This document shows positions 27,413 through 36,788 of a stretch of DNA of 64,000 nucleotides, in pieces. The notes beneath the pieces are model-generated. The model was not told the origin of the DNA. It was given only the letters and a program-made list of their open reading frames with translations, and made no database searches. Source of the DNA: CAZBNB01 sp964493245 (GTDB lineage Bacteria > Pseudomonadota > Gammaproteobacteria > Legionellales > Legionellaceae); contig CAZBNB010000012.1 of assembly GCA_964493245.1 (NCBI GenBank), positions 1 to 64,000 on the forward strand. The letters run 5' to 3'. The number at the start of each line of letters is the position of its first letter. Within the stretch, counting starts at the first letter, position 1. The translations under genes and the position numbers were made by a program.

Positions 27413-28510
27413 TTATTGATAGTGTGTCACCATTTGTTTGCGACAACGTTGATGAATCAACGCCAACTCAATAAGTTCGTTGAGTAACGCCTGATAACTT
27501 AAGCCACCCGCTTCCCACAGTTTAGGATACATACTAATCGGCGTAAAACCGGGCAATGTGTTGATTTCGTTAAAATAAATGTCACTCGTTTTATCATTAA
27601 CAAAGAAATCGACGCGTGCCAGCCCTTTACACTTTAACAGCGTAAAAATATCCGCAGCATACGTTTGTAAGCGGCGTAAAAGTGACTCATCCAACAATGC
27701 CGGGATCAGTAAATCGGTTTGATCACTTTCTAAATACTTAGCAGTGTACGAATAGAAACCATCCGTATGTTGTACCACAATTTCACCAGCGATACTGACA
27801 TGAGGCGTTTTTGCTGGTTGCTTATTTTCTAATACAGCTAATTCAATTTCTCGACCAACCAGTGCCTCTTCGATCAACACCGTTTCATCATAGCGCTTCG
27901 CATCTTGTACCGCATCTAAAAGCGCTGTCATCGATTGTACTTTATGAATACCAACACTAGAACCCATCGAGTTTGGCTTCACGAACAGGGGCCAACCCAA
28001 CTCTGCTACGGCACGCTCACACGTTTCACGCACAACATCGGCCGATGCATACCAAGAAATCTGATGATAACGCGCAACTTGCACACCGGAGGCTACGGCG
28101 ATACGTCTGGCGATATCTTTGTCCATACCTAATGCTGAAGAAAGAACATCACAACCAACAAAGGCCACATCAGCCAGCTTTAGCAGGCCTTGTAAACAAC
28201 CATCTTCATACAGTGGTCCATGTACTATCGGGAAAACCACATCCGCATCCACAGCAAGCTTGCCATCGCACAATAAACTGGGTAATTCTTTGGCATTATC
28301 AGCTCTCACAGGGAGGCTATCTTTGTACTGCAGCAATGTTTGATAGTCATTCAAGTAGAAGCGCCCTGATTTATCCATACCAATCGGTATGACTCGATAA
28401 CGCGTTGGATCTAATTGCGAAAGAACACCTGCGGCCGAAATCAGCGATATCTCATGCTCACCTGATTTTCCACCATAAAGTAATACAACATTTAACAACC
28501 CTGACATCAT
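27413..28510 (-). CDS. ddl: D-alanine--D-alanine ligase
   Basis: An ATP-grasp enzyme making the D-Ala-D-Ala dipeptide for peptidoglycan. Visible hallmarks are LLYGGKSGEHEISLISA at the N-terminus, the ATP-binding FVKPNSMGSSVGIHK segment and the C-terminal FNEINTLPGFTPISMYP. Its 365 residues are longer than DdlB (about 306) and closer to DdlA-type enzymes. The ATG overlaps the murB TGA (ATGA). Confidence 0.95.
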   Translation of the reverse strand: MMSGLLNVVLLYGGKSGEHEISLISAAGVLSQLDPTRYRVIPIGMDKSGRFYLNDYQTLLQYKDSLPVRADNAKELPSLLCDGKLAVDADVVFPIVHGPLYEDGCLQGLLKLADVAFVGCDVLSSALGMDKDIARRIAVASGVQVARYHQISWYASADVVRETCERAVAELGWPLFVKPNSMGSSVGIHKVQSMTALLDAVQDAKRYDETVLIEEALVGREIELAVLENKQPAKTPHVSIAGEIVVQHTDGFYSYTAKYLESDQTDLLIPALLDESLLRRLQTYAADIFTLLKCKGLARVDFFVNDKTSDIYFNEINTLPGFTPISMYPKLWEAGGLSYQALLNELIELALIHQRCRKQMVTHYQ

Positions 28511-29397
28511 GCGTCTCCAAGGATATGCACTTCACGAATCAATGAAGTATTGGTCTGCTCATAAACGGTTTTTTGTACTAGCTGAATCAACGTTTCAATA
28601 TCTTCGGCCGATGCCTTACCTTGGTGATTGATAATAAAATTAGCATGCTTTTCAGAAACCATGGCCCCACCAATTTGTTTGCCTTTTAATTGACAAGATT
28701 CTATCAATTTTGCTGCGAAATTGTTAGGCGGATTTCTAAAAACAGAACCACAATTATATTCATTGGTCGGTTGTGTCGCGGCACGACGCGCTAAAAGTTC
28801 ATGAATGACTGCCAATGATTTTTCTTTGTCTCCGGGTGTCAATCGACACGTTGCACCAATAAACCACTCGTCCGGCTCAAGACCGCTGACGTGGCGATAA
28901 CTAATTTCAAAGCTATCTGGATGGCGTCGACGTATTTCACCTTGACGCGTCATGGTTTGAACTTCAATCACTCGCTGCCAGGTTTCGCCTTGGAAGCAAC
29001 CCGCATTCATGCGCAAAGCGCCGCCCATGGTACCGGGAATACCAGCCCAAAACTCACCGCCTTCTAGACCATTTCTCGCACAAAATCGGGCCATTTTGGC
29101 ACATGAAATACCGGCGTCGACAGTGACATCGGTTTCATTGATAAGCTCAATACCATTCAGACAGCCTTGTGTAAGAATCACTGTACCTGAAAATCCAGTG
29201 TCTTTAATCAAAGAGTTGCTTCCTAAACCCAGCCATAATAAAGGCTCAGACTCAGGGCATTGCTGCAAAAAATCAGCCAAGTCTTGTTTGTCTAACGGCT
29301 TATACAAATGCTTAGCCATACCACCGACACGCCAAGTGGTATAGTCCGCTAATCGTTCATTTTCAAGCAACTGACCTTTGAAGGCGCTTTTATTCAT
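28507..29397 (-). CDS. murB: UDP-N-acetylenolpyruvoylglucosamine reductase
   Basis: A FAD-dependent enzyme reducing UDP-GlcNAc-enolpyruvate to UDP-MurNAc. The N-terminal TTWRVGGMAKHLYKP and LGLGSNSLI motifs bind FAD, and the RNPPNNFAAKLIESC segment matches the shorter type II MurB. The length of 296 residues agrees with type II. It overlaps murC by eight bases and ddl by four. murB inside the division cluster is found in Legionellales and some other lineages but not in E. coli. Confidence 0.95.
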   Translation of the reverse strand: MNKSAFKGQLLENERLADYTTWRVGGMAKHLYKPLDKQDLADFLQQCPESEPLLWLGLGSNSLIKDTGFSGTVILTQGCLNGIELINETDVTVDAGISCAKMARFCARNGLEGGEFWAGIPGTMGGALRMNAGCFQGETWQRVIEVQTMTRQGEIRRRHPDSFEISYRHVSGLEPDEWFIGATCRLTPGDKEKSLAVIHELLARRAATQPTNEYNCGSVFRNPPNNFAAKLIESCQLKGKQIGGAMVSEKHANFIINHQGKASAEDIETLIQLVQKTVYEQTNTSLIREVHILGDA

Positions 29398-30811
29398 GGT
29401 GCTCTCTTTGTTGCATTAAATTATTTGCTAACTGGCTGATGCTACCCGCACCTTGCATTAAGATCACATCTCCATCTAAAACGCATTTTTCTAGCATGGT
29501 TTCAATATTTTTTTCATTCACCAAGATCGCATTCGGTGTCGTCATATTGATTTCATGGAGTAAACTTTCACTATTAGCACCAGCGATGGTTGTTTCACCA
29601 GCAGCATAAACATCCAACAATAAGAGATGATCACTTAACTTTAACACGTCGACAAAATCGTTGAACAAGTCTCGCGTACGAGTATAACGATGCGGTTGAA
29701 ATACATGAACGAGTCGTCTGTCAGGCCAAACGGCACGAAACGCTTCTATGGTTGCTTTTATTTCGCGAGGATGATGACCATAATCATCTACAATTAACGC
29801 ATTTTTGCCCATGAAGCTACGCTCACCAAGCATTTGGAAGCGACGACCAACACCTTCAAACTTTGCTAAACCAGCGACGATCGCATCATCCGTAACACCA
29901 ACCTCTGTGGCAATTGCAATGGCTGCGAGCGCGTTGAGTACATTGTGTTTTCCAGGCCATTTAAATTGTATACACAATGGTTTATGCGGAGCAGGGCGTT
30001 CGACATCAAATTGGCTTAATAAGCCTTGCTGTGTCCAATTAACCGCCCGATAATGCGCGCCGGCTCGAAAACCATACGTGCAAGTTGGTCGTTGAATAGA
30101 CGGTAAAATACGGCGAATTTCATGATCTTCAATACAAACCACCGCCAGACCATAAAAAGGCAAGTGATGTAAAAACTCAACAAACGTTTTTCTGAGCTTG
30201 TTAAAATCATCTTGATAGGTAGCCATGTGATCCGCATCAATATTAGTAACCACTGCCATCATCGGTTTCAAATATAAAAAAGAGGCATCACTTTCATCTG
30301 CTTCCGCAACAAAATATTCGGAAGATCCCAGCTGAGCATTCGCGCCACAGCTATTCAACTTACCGCCGATCACAAAACTTGGGTCAAGGCCGCCTTCGGC
30401 TAATAAACTGGTTACCAAACTGGTTGTGGTGGTTTTGCCATGTGTTCCGGCAATAGCGATCCCATGTCGAAAACGCATCAACTCAGCTAACATAGCTGCA
30501 CGTTGAATCACCGGAATCATTCGCTCTTTAGCCGCCACAATTTCGGGGTTATGATCATCGACTGCGGTAGAGCGCACAACGACATCAACGTCTTGGACAT
30601 TTTCCATACGATGACCAATAAAGACACGTATACCGAGTGAGCGTAATCGTTCAACCACCCGATTTTCAGATAAATCAGAACCTGAAATATCATAACCTTC
30701 ATTTAATAGGACTTCCGCTATACCACACATACCGGCACCGCCGATACCAACAAAGTGAATGCGTTTTACACGTCCCATTCTAGGCAAATAAAATTGAGTT
30801 GATTTGTTCAT
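29390..30811 (-). CDS. murC: UDP-N-acetylmuramate--L-alanine ligase
   Basis: The first Mur ligase, adding L-Ala to UDP-MurNAc. It has the Rossmann start IHFVGIGGAGMCGIAEVL, the ATP loop GTHGKTTTTSL and the Mur-ligase C-terminal domain with DDYGHHPREI. The ATG at 30811 overlaps the ftsW stop as ATGA; 473 residues. murG, which normally sits between ftsW and murC, is absent and the two genes are directly coupled. Confidence 0.96.
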   Translation of the reverse strand: MNKSTQFYLPRMGRVKRIHFVGIGGAGMCGIAEVLLNEGYDISGSDLSENRVVERLRSLGIRVFIGHRMENVQDVDVVVRSTAVDDHNPEIVAAKERMIPVIQRAAMLAELMRFRHGIAIAGTHGKTTTTSLVTSLLAEGGLDPSFVIGGKLNSCGANAQLGSSEYFVAEADESDASFLYLKPMMAVVTNIDADHMATYQDDFNKLRKTFVEFLHHLPFYGLAVVCIEDHEIRRILPSIQRPTCTYGFRAGAHYRAVNWTQQGLLSQFDVERPAPHKPLCIQFKWPGKHNVLNALAAIAIATEVGVTDDAIVAGLAKFEGVGRRFQMLGERSFMGKNALIVDDYGHHPREIKATIEAFRAVWPDRRLVHVFQPHRYTRTRDLFNDFVDVLKLSDHLLLLDVYAAGETTIAGANSESLLHEINMTTPNAILVNEKNIETMLEKCVLDGDVILMQGAGSISQLANNLMQQREHHE

Positions 30812-31974
30812 ATGGCTCTCGCATTTCGTAAACCCAGTGCTTGCCATCGATTTTCATGGTCAATACGCAACAGCAACGCTATCACCATGCAATTAATCAC
30901 CAAGCTTGCACCACCATAACTCAGCAGAGGTAACGTCAATCCTTTTGTGGGCAGCAACCCCGTATTCACACCCATGTTAATGGCTGCCTGTAATCCCAAC
31001 CAGAATGTCAATCCGTACGCTGTAAATGCAGCAAATCGGCGATCTTCGCAATAAGCGGCATACCCAATCATAAAACCTCTGATGATGAGTATACTATATA
31101 ATATCAAAACAAGCAGGATTCCAATGAGTCCTAATTCTTCTGCTAGCACAGCAAATAGAAAATCAGTGTGTGATTCTGGCAAATAAAACATTTTTTGAAC
31201 ACTGTCACCCAAGCCAACACCCGACCATCCACCTCGACCAAAAGCAATCAACGATTGTGTTAATTGATAACCACTGTTAAATTGGTCTGCCCAAGGATTT
31301 AGAAAAGCAGTCAGACGCGCCATACGATACGGTGAGGAAACAGCTAAAAAAGCAAGGCTACATACCACTAAAATAACCAATCCTAAATAATAACGTAATT
31401 TTACGCCAACCAAAAACAGCATCGCCATCACGGTTCCAGAAATCACCACGGTTGCGCCAAAATCAGGCTCTAATAGCAAGAGCACGCCGACCATACCTAA
31501 CACCAACATCGGGTTAATAAATCCCATGATCGTTTGATTGACATGCTCACGCTGACGAACAAGATAACCCGCAAGATAGAGAATCATTGCTAGTTTTGCT
31601 AACTCTGATACTTGAATACCAATCGGACCAAATGCAAGCCATCGACGACTGCCATTTACCACACGCCCTATCCCAGGAATCAAGACCAAAACTAATAAAG
31701 CCAGACACACCAACAACAAGCGGATACTATTACGCTCCCAAAAACTGCTGTCGATACGCATGATGACGATCGCCATCATAAAACCAAAAAACATGTAACA
31801 CGCTTGGCGCGTTAAAAAATGGAAGGGTTGGTGATAATATTTAGTTGAAATCATCACCGAGCTCGAAGCGACCATCATCAGACCAATAATTAATAAGCCC
31901 ATGACCGCAGCAATTAACCATTTATCATATAACGATGGCGCTGTGTTGCTATGACGTCTGGCTGCAAAAATCAC
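30808..31974 (-). CDS. ftsW: Septal peptidoglycan glycosyltransferase FtsW
   Basis: A SEDS-family integral membrane protein that polymerises lipid II at the septum with FtsI. It has about ten hydrophobic segments over 388 residues, the conserved GSRRWLAFGPIGIQVSELAK segment near the middle and the C-terminal LPTKGLTLPLLSYGG motif. It overlaps murD upstream (ATGA) and murC downstream (ATGA). The N-terminus reaches back only to a short cytoplasmic tail, as expected. Confidence 0.96.
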   Translation of the reverse strand: MIFAARRHSNTAPSLYDKWLIAAVMGLLIIGLMMVASSSVMISTKYYHQPFHFLTRQACYMFFGFMMAIVIMRIDSSFWERNSIRLLLVCLALLVLVLIPGIGRVVNGSRRWLAFGPIGIQVSELAKLAMILYLAGYLVRQREHVNQTIMGFINPMLVLGMVGVLLLLEPDFGATVVISGTVMAMLFLVGVKLRYYLGLVILVVCSLAFLAVSSPYRMARLTAFLNPWADQFNSGYQLTQSLIAFGRGGWSGVGLGDSVQKMFYLPESHTDFLFAVLAEELGLIGILLVLILYSILIIRGFMIGYAAYCEDRRFAAFTAYGLTFWLGLQAAINMGVNTGLLPTKGLTLPLLSYGGASLVINCMVIALLLRIDHENRWQALGLRNARAI

Positions 31975-33308
31975 AATGCCTCCACCGCAGCGGTAAACAC
32001 CTCACCGCGATGATTATAATCCCGAAACATATCCAAACTGGCGCAAGCTGGAGAAAGTAAAACAACATCACCGGGTTGTGCAAATTTTTGTGCTGTATTG
32101 ACCGCCATCTCTAAAGATGTCGCGTGCTCAATCTGAACGACGTCATGCAGTGCTGCGTCTAATTTGTTAGCATCTTCACCAATCAGGACCATTGCTCTCA
32201 CATGATCTTGCATCGATGTACGTAAATCTTGAAAATCAGCCCCCTTGCCTTGCCCACCCGCAATTAAGACAATTTTTCCTGTGCGTGCACCACTTAATCC
32301 GGTGATTGCAGAGATAGTCGCACCCACATTGGTACCTTTCGAATCATTAATCCAATCGACTTGATTCAATGTTCTAACCCATTGTGTTCGATGCGGGAGA
32401 CCTGCGAAACGCTGTAAAACATCTTTCATAACATCAAAAGAAATATCGATGGCATGTGCCAATGCACACGCGGCCAAGGCATTCACCCAGTTGTGCTTGC
32501 CTTTAATTCGCATCTTATCAACAGCAAGAAAGCATTCATGACCATAAGCGAGATAATGTTCCTCTTGGTGCAAACGAATACCCCATTGTCCCGTTTCCGG
32601 CTCATCGAAACCAAAACTACTCACATTTGTCATTGTATTGGTTGTCGGTGTTGTCGACATATCATCGCGATTACATATCACATCACGGGTATGTGTATAA
32701 ATACGTTGCTTAGCTGCAATATAAGCTTCTAATGTATGGTGTCTATCCAAATGATCAGGCGTGACATTCAAAATTGTGGCTGCAATCGGCGCCAAAGATG
32801 TTGTCAACTCTAATTGAAAACTAGACAGTTCAAGAACCCAAAGCGCGTACTCATGCCCATCGTCTAATACATCTAAAACGGCGTCACCGATGTTCCCAGC
32901 CACCGCCGTGGTAATACCCGCCGCTTTCGCCATTTCTCCGACTAAGGTTGTCACAGTCGATTTGCCATTTGTACCGGTAATCGCAATCATAGGCGCACGC
33001 GACTCACGTGCTAAGCATTCAATATCACCGAATATTGGCACACCACGCTTTGCCAAGTTGGCTAAAACAGGATGCTCAAGTGAAACGCCAGGGCTTGTGA
33101 TAACAGCCTGAATCGATACCATTTCAGCTTCCGGCATCTCACCCAGAAAGATATCCGTCTCGGGAAATTCTGTTAAAAACTCATCTAAATTCTGCACTTT
33201 CGTACGCGTATCAAACACCTTAAAAGGCTGATGCCGACGCGATAAATAACGCGCAATAGATTGCCCCGTTTTCCCTAAACCAGCAATTAAATAGACAGTC
33301 CGATTCAT
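31971..33308 (-). CDS. murD: UDP-N-acetylmuramoylalanine--D-glutamate ligase
   Basis: Adds D-Glu to UDP-MurNAc-L-Ala. The N-terminal Rossmann segment YLIAGLGKTGQSIARYL, the ATP loop ITGTNGKSTVTTLVG and the late LLSPACASLDMFRDYNHRG motif identify it; 445 residues. A GGGATC site precedes the ATG. Upstream the run is interrupted by 273 bases containing a long palindrome before mraY, the only sizeable gap inside this cluster. Confidence 0.96.
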   Translation of the reverse strand: MNRTVYLIAGLGKTGQSIARYLSRRHQPFKVFDTRTKVQNLDEFLTEFPETDIFLGEMPEAEMVSIQAVITSPGVSLEHPVLANLAKRGVPIFGDIECLARESRAPMIAITGTNGKSTVTTLVGEMAKAAGITTAVAGNIGDAVLDVLDDGHEYALWVLELSSFQLELTTSLAPIAATILNVTPDHLDRHHTLEAYIAAKQRIYTHTRDVICNRDDMSTTPTTNTMTNVSSFGFDEPETGQWGIRLHQEEHYLAYGHECFLAVDKMRIKGKHNWVNALAACALAHAIDISFDVMKDVLQRFAGLPHRTQWVRTLNQVDWINDSKGTNVGATISAITGLSGARTGKIVLIAGGQGKGADFQDLRTSMQDHVRAMVLIGEDANKLDAALHDVVQIEHATSLEMAVNTAQKFAQPGDVVLLSPACASLDMFRDYNHRGEVFTAAVEAL

Positions 33309-33429
33309 AAGATCCCTATAAAAACCCCTGTTATAAAAACAAGTACATATTCAAACAGATTCACCAGAAGCTCACCCACAAAAGATCGAAGCGAAGTGAA
33401 TCTAAGCGAAGCGCCAGATTCAACAAAAA

Positions 33430-33570
33430 AAAAGAACCCCGGTGAAGCGTCAGATTTGGTGCAGGTTGAACGCAAACCATTCTAAAAAAGCGCAGCATAC
33501 AAGTAGTATGTGAGCATTTTTTAGAATGGTTTGCGTTCAAGATGCGCCAAATATGGCGTTTCCCCCGAAA
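33430..33570. repeat. Long palindrome between mraY and murD
   Basis: Arms 33466-33489 and 33517-33540 are perfect inverted repeats of 24 bp; the 27-base centre can pair further (gcatac/gtatgt). Outside the perfect arms the flanks continue as imperfect inverted repeats (33449-33465 against 33541-33562). The right flank contains tatttggcgcat on the minus strand, shared with the repeat at 7860. It is a MITE-like element or strong intercistronic hairpin; there is no coding function. Confidence 0.8.
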
Positions 33571-33581
33571 GATGCCTCGAT

Positions 33582-34667
33582 CTATCGGAGTTTTAGGGTG
33601 GCTAGGCCGCACAGGACCAACACCACCGTAATAATCCAAAAGCGCACAATAATTTTAGGTTCAGACCAACCTTTTAATTCAAAATGATGGTGCAACGGTG
33701 CCATTCGAAAAAGGCGTTTGCCATGGGTATATTTAAAGTAAGTCACTTGTAAAATCACAGAGACAGTCTCGATGACAAATAATCCCCCCATGATCAAAAG
33801 CACCAACTCTTGACGAACCAGCAAAGCCACAACTCCTAAAGCACCGCCCAAAGAAAGCGACCCAACATCACCCATAAAGATTTGTGCTGGGTAGGCATTG
33901 TACCATAAAAAGCCAAGGCCAGCGCCGACAATGGCAGAGCAAAAAATGGTGAGCTCCCCAACATTCGGAACATAGGGAATAGAAAGATAATGTGCGTAAA
34001 CCACATTGCTTGCTGCATAAGCAAAAATACCCAACGCGCCTGCTACCATAGATATCGGCATAATGGCTAGACCATCAAGTCCATCCGTTAGATTGACGGC
34101 ATTGCTGCTACCAACGATCACGCAGTATGCCAACACCGGAAACAAATAACCTAAGTGAACAAAGGTGGCTTTCATAAAGGGAATCGTCAATGTCATGTTA
34201 AACGCCGAGCCATGGCTCCACATCAAATAAGCCAGTGCAACAATCGCTACCAATGATTGCCAAAACATCTTCCATCTACCCGGCAAACCTTTGCTGTTTT
34301 TTAATACTAATTTACGGTAATCATCGACCCATCCAATCGCACCATATGACATGGTCACGAACAGAGCAACCCATAGGTTAGATTGATGTAAATCACCCCA
34401 CAGTAGCGTACTGATTAACACGGCGATGAGGATCAATACGCCGCCCATGGTTGGTGTACCCGCTTTTGATAAATGACTTTTAGGACCATCATCACGAACC
34501 ATTTGACCGATTTGCAGTTTGCGCAACCAATTAATGGTTGTGGGGCCGCACATTAGGCCAACAATTAAAGCGGTTAAAGCCGCCAAAATAGAGCGAAACG
34601 TTAAATATTGAAAAACACGAAAGCCGTGGTAGTGGGTTTGCAATAACTGTGTGATCCAATAGAGCAT
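33582..34667 (-). CDS. mraY: Phospho-N-acetylmuramoyl-pentapeptide-transferase
   Basis: The integral membrane enzyme making lipid I from UDP-MurNAc-pentapeptide and undecaprenyl phosphate. It has 361 residues with about ten membrane segments, the signature SKAGTPTMGG, NLTDGLDGLA with catalytic aspartates, and the HHHFELKGWSEPKI motif near the end. It begins two bases after murF, with an AGGATAG site. The end at LKLR is normal, so the nearby palindrome has not truncated it. Confidence 0.97.
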   Translation of the reverse strand: MLYWITQLLQTHYHGFRVFQYLTFRSILAALTALIVGLMCGPTTINWLRKLQIGQMVRDDGPKSHLSKAGTPTMGGVLILIAVLISTLLWGDLHQSNLWVALFVTMSYGAIGWVDDYRKLVLKNSKGLPGRWKMFWQSLVAIVALAYLMWSHGSAFNMTLTIPFMKATFVHLGYLFPVLAYCVIVGSSNAVNLTDGLDGLAIMPISMVAGALGIFAYAASNVVYAHYLSIPYVPNVGELTIFCSAIVGAGLGFLWYNAYPAQIFMGDVGSLSLGGALGVVALLVRQELVLLIMGGLFVIETVSVILQVTYFKYTHGKRLFRMAPLHHHFELKGWSEPKIIVRFWIITVVLVLCGLATLKLR

Positions 34668-34669
34668 AA

Positions 34670-36031
34670 CTATCCTATTAATTCGTGTACAATTTTTTCC
34701 ATCGCTGAGGAGCGTGAACCCTTAACCAAAACGGTGGTGTTTGGTTTTAAATAAGACTTTAAATCAGCAATCAATTGTGATTTTTCTTGATAATGTTGTC
34801 CACCTTGACCGAAAGCATTTGAGGTATTGATACTGTGTTTGCCACATGTCATCACATGCTCTATACCATGTTGTTGTGCAACCAAACCAATTTCGCGATG
34901 ATGTTCTGCTGCCCACTCACCCAACTCACCCATATCACCGAGCACTAAAATACGCACCCCCTGTCTCTTGGACAGAACCTCAACCGCTGTTAACACAGAG
35001 CGTAAATTGGCATTGTAAGTATCATCGATAATGACCGCTTGATTTAACCCGGAACGAAAAGTCATTCGTCCAGAAACCCCTTTAAATTGTTCTAGTCCGT
35101 TTATGATCACATCAAGGCTCAAACCAATAGCTAAACTACATGCCGTTGCCGCCAGGGCGTTACTGACATTGTGTCGACCAGGTACTTGTAAAGTGACTGC
35201 TCTCGTGCCTACTGGTGTTATCAGTTTAAATGAGGCACAGCCTTCGTCATTATATATCAGTTGTTCGGCGCGGATGGGGGTGGCTTTATCAACCGAGAAA
35301 CGCGACACTTGGCGTGCAGCTAAACAATCATCCCAAAAATGAGCATAATCGTCGCCTTCATTAACCACGGCGGTCCCACCAGAAACTAATCCTTTATAAA
35401 TTTCGCCTTTGGCGCGCGCAACGCCATCAATACTGCCAAATCCTTCAATATGTGCGGGCGCAATATTGTTGATTAAAGTGACTTTAGGTTGAACAATGCG
35501 AACTGTATGTTCGATTTCACCTAAATGATTTGCACCCAATTCAAATACCGCATATTGATGCGCTGATGTTAATTTCAATACGCTTAAAGGCACACCGATA
35601 TGGTTATTTAGATTTCCTGGTGTCGCAAAAGCAGGTGGCGGTAAAATATGAGCGATCATTTCTTTAACCGAGGTTTTTCCATTACTGCCAGTCAGTGCTA
35701 TCACTTGACAAGCCAGTTTTTGACGGTGGCGAATCGCCCATTCCGTTAACGCTTGTATAGCATTGGGTACAACAAATTGCTGTATTGTCACCCCTTCAAT
35801 CAACCGTTCACAAATAACCGCTTTGGCGCCCGCTTGCTGCGCTGTATGAATATAATCATGTCCATCAAACCGCTCACCAGAGATAGCCACAAATAGCTCA
35901 CCAGGCTTAATCGTGCGACTGTCTATTGATACCCCAGTATAAGGACCAAGAAAAACATCGTCACATAGCGATATTGCTGTATGAGGCGTATGGGCACCCT
36001 GTTTAGGTGACATCAGTTCGGTTTGATTCAC
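34670..36031 (-). CDS. murF: UDP-MurNAc-tripeptide--D-Ala-D-Ala ligase, GTG start
   Basis: Adds D-Ala-D-Ala to complete the pentapeptide precursor. GVSIDSRTIKPGELFVAISG marks the N-terminal domain, ALTGSNGKTSVKEMI the ATP loop and DDTYNANLRSVLTAVEVL the central motif; 453 residues. The likely start is GTG at 36031, which overlaps the zipA TGA as GTGA and has GAGGCGG upstream. An ATG six codons later is an alternative. murE, usually upstream, is not here. Confidence 0.95.
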   Translation of the reverse strand: MNQTELMSPKQGAHTPHTAISLCDDVFLGPYTGVSIDSRTIKPGELFVAISGERFDGHDYIHTAQQAGAKAVICERLIEGVTIQQFVVPNAIQALTEWAIRHRQKLACQVIALTGSNGKTSVKEMIAHILPPPAFATPGNLNNHIGVPLSVLKLTSAHQYAVFELGANHLGEIEHTVRIVQPKVTLINNIAPAHIEGFGSIDGVARAKGEIYKGLVSGGTAVVNEGDDYAHFWDDCLAARQVSRFSVDKATPIRAEQLIYNDEGCASFKLITPVGTRAVTLQVPGRHNVSNALAATACSLAIGLSLDVIINGLEQFKGVSGRMTFRSGLNQAVIIDDTYNANLRSVLTAVEVLSKRQGVRILVLGDMGELGEWAAEHHREIGLVAQQHGIEHVMTCGKHSINTSNAFGQGGQHYQEKSQLIADLKSYLKPNTTVLVKGSRSSAMEKIVHELIG

Positions 36032-36777
36032 ACACTCACCGCCTCTTCAATTAAGTTTAATCGTTGATGATAACGTTGAATACTCGCATCGGATAGAGGC
36101 TTGCGACGCTCGTCCAATAAATACGTGTCTAAATCTTCACTTAAGGTTTTCGCTGTATCCAGCATGATATCGAACCGCTCGGAATCAATACCGGGATTCC
36201 CCGACGGATGCATATATAAGCACAATCCACGTACGGTAAATGCACCAATATTTTGTAAATCAAAGACACCCTCATCCGTCGCCGCAGCAAGACTACACAA
36301 AATCGGACCTTGTCCATTTGCGTATTGGTGACGATGAAACAAATTTCCTTCTCCGAAACGCAAACCAGCCGATAAAACGGCCTGTAGCAATTCATAGCCC
36401 GCCAGTTGGCGATTGGCTTTTGCCAACAAAAACATCATGACAGGCGGAGTATCCATCGTCATAGAGACAGATTCTTCTTCCTGATAAGCAGATGACATTG
36501 CTTCGACTGGCTCATCAGATGCTGGCGCTACTGACTCAACAAACGGTGCTGGCTCTGCTTCATCTGCTGCGTAAAAACTTGGCGATTCGACGTTGAGTTT
36601 ACGTACGGCAATAATATCGTCGCTTTGCGTCGGCTCGGTAGCCAATTGCGGCCTCAATGAAGAGGAATTCATTTCGGCGTAGGCGAGTTTCTTTCGAGAG
36701 CGCAACACGCGCATGATGGCAAATATCACCCCCATCAACAATACGACGTTTAGAATGATACTCCAATTCATCTGCAT
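36028..36777 (-). CDS. zipA: Cell division protein ZipA
   Basis: A membrane anchor that binds the FtsZ tail. It has a single N-terminal transmembrane helix (about residues 6-22), an acidic linker (about 40-110) and a C-terminal FtsZ-binding domain (MMFLLAKANRQLAGYELLQ ... GLRFGEGNLFHRH); 249 residues. GGAGAGTG precedes the ATG. It is 11 bases after smc, the order seen in several gammaproteobacteria where ligA follows; here murF follows instead. Confidence 0.9.
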   Translation of the reverse strand: MQMNWSIILNVVLLMGVIFAIMRVLRSRKKLAYAEMNSSSLRPQLATEPTQSDDIIAVRKLNVESPSFYAADEAEPAPFVESVAPASDEPVEAMSSAYQEEESVSMTMDTPPVMMFLLAKANRQLAGYELLQAVLSAGLRFGEGNLFHRHQYANGQGPILCSLAAATDEGVFDLQNIGAFTVRGLCLYMHPSGNPGIDSERFDIMLDTAKTLSEDLDTYLLDERRKPLSDASIQRYHQRLNLIEEAVSV

Positions 36778-36788
36778 AACACTCTCCT

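Noticed and set aside
33361..33639. A 92-codon minus-strand ORF through the mraY-murD gap
   Set aside because: It runs through the palindrome and the mraY 3' end, has no ribosome-binding site and no protein-like composition.
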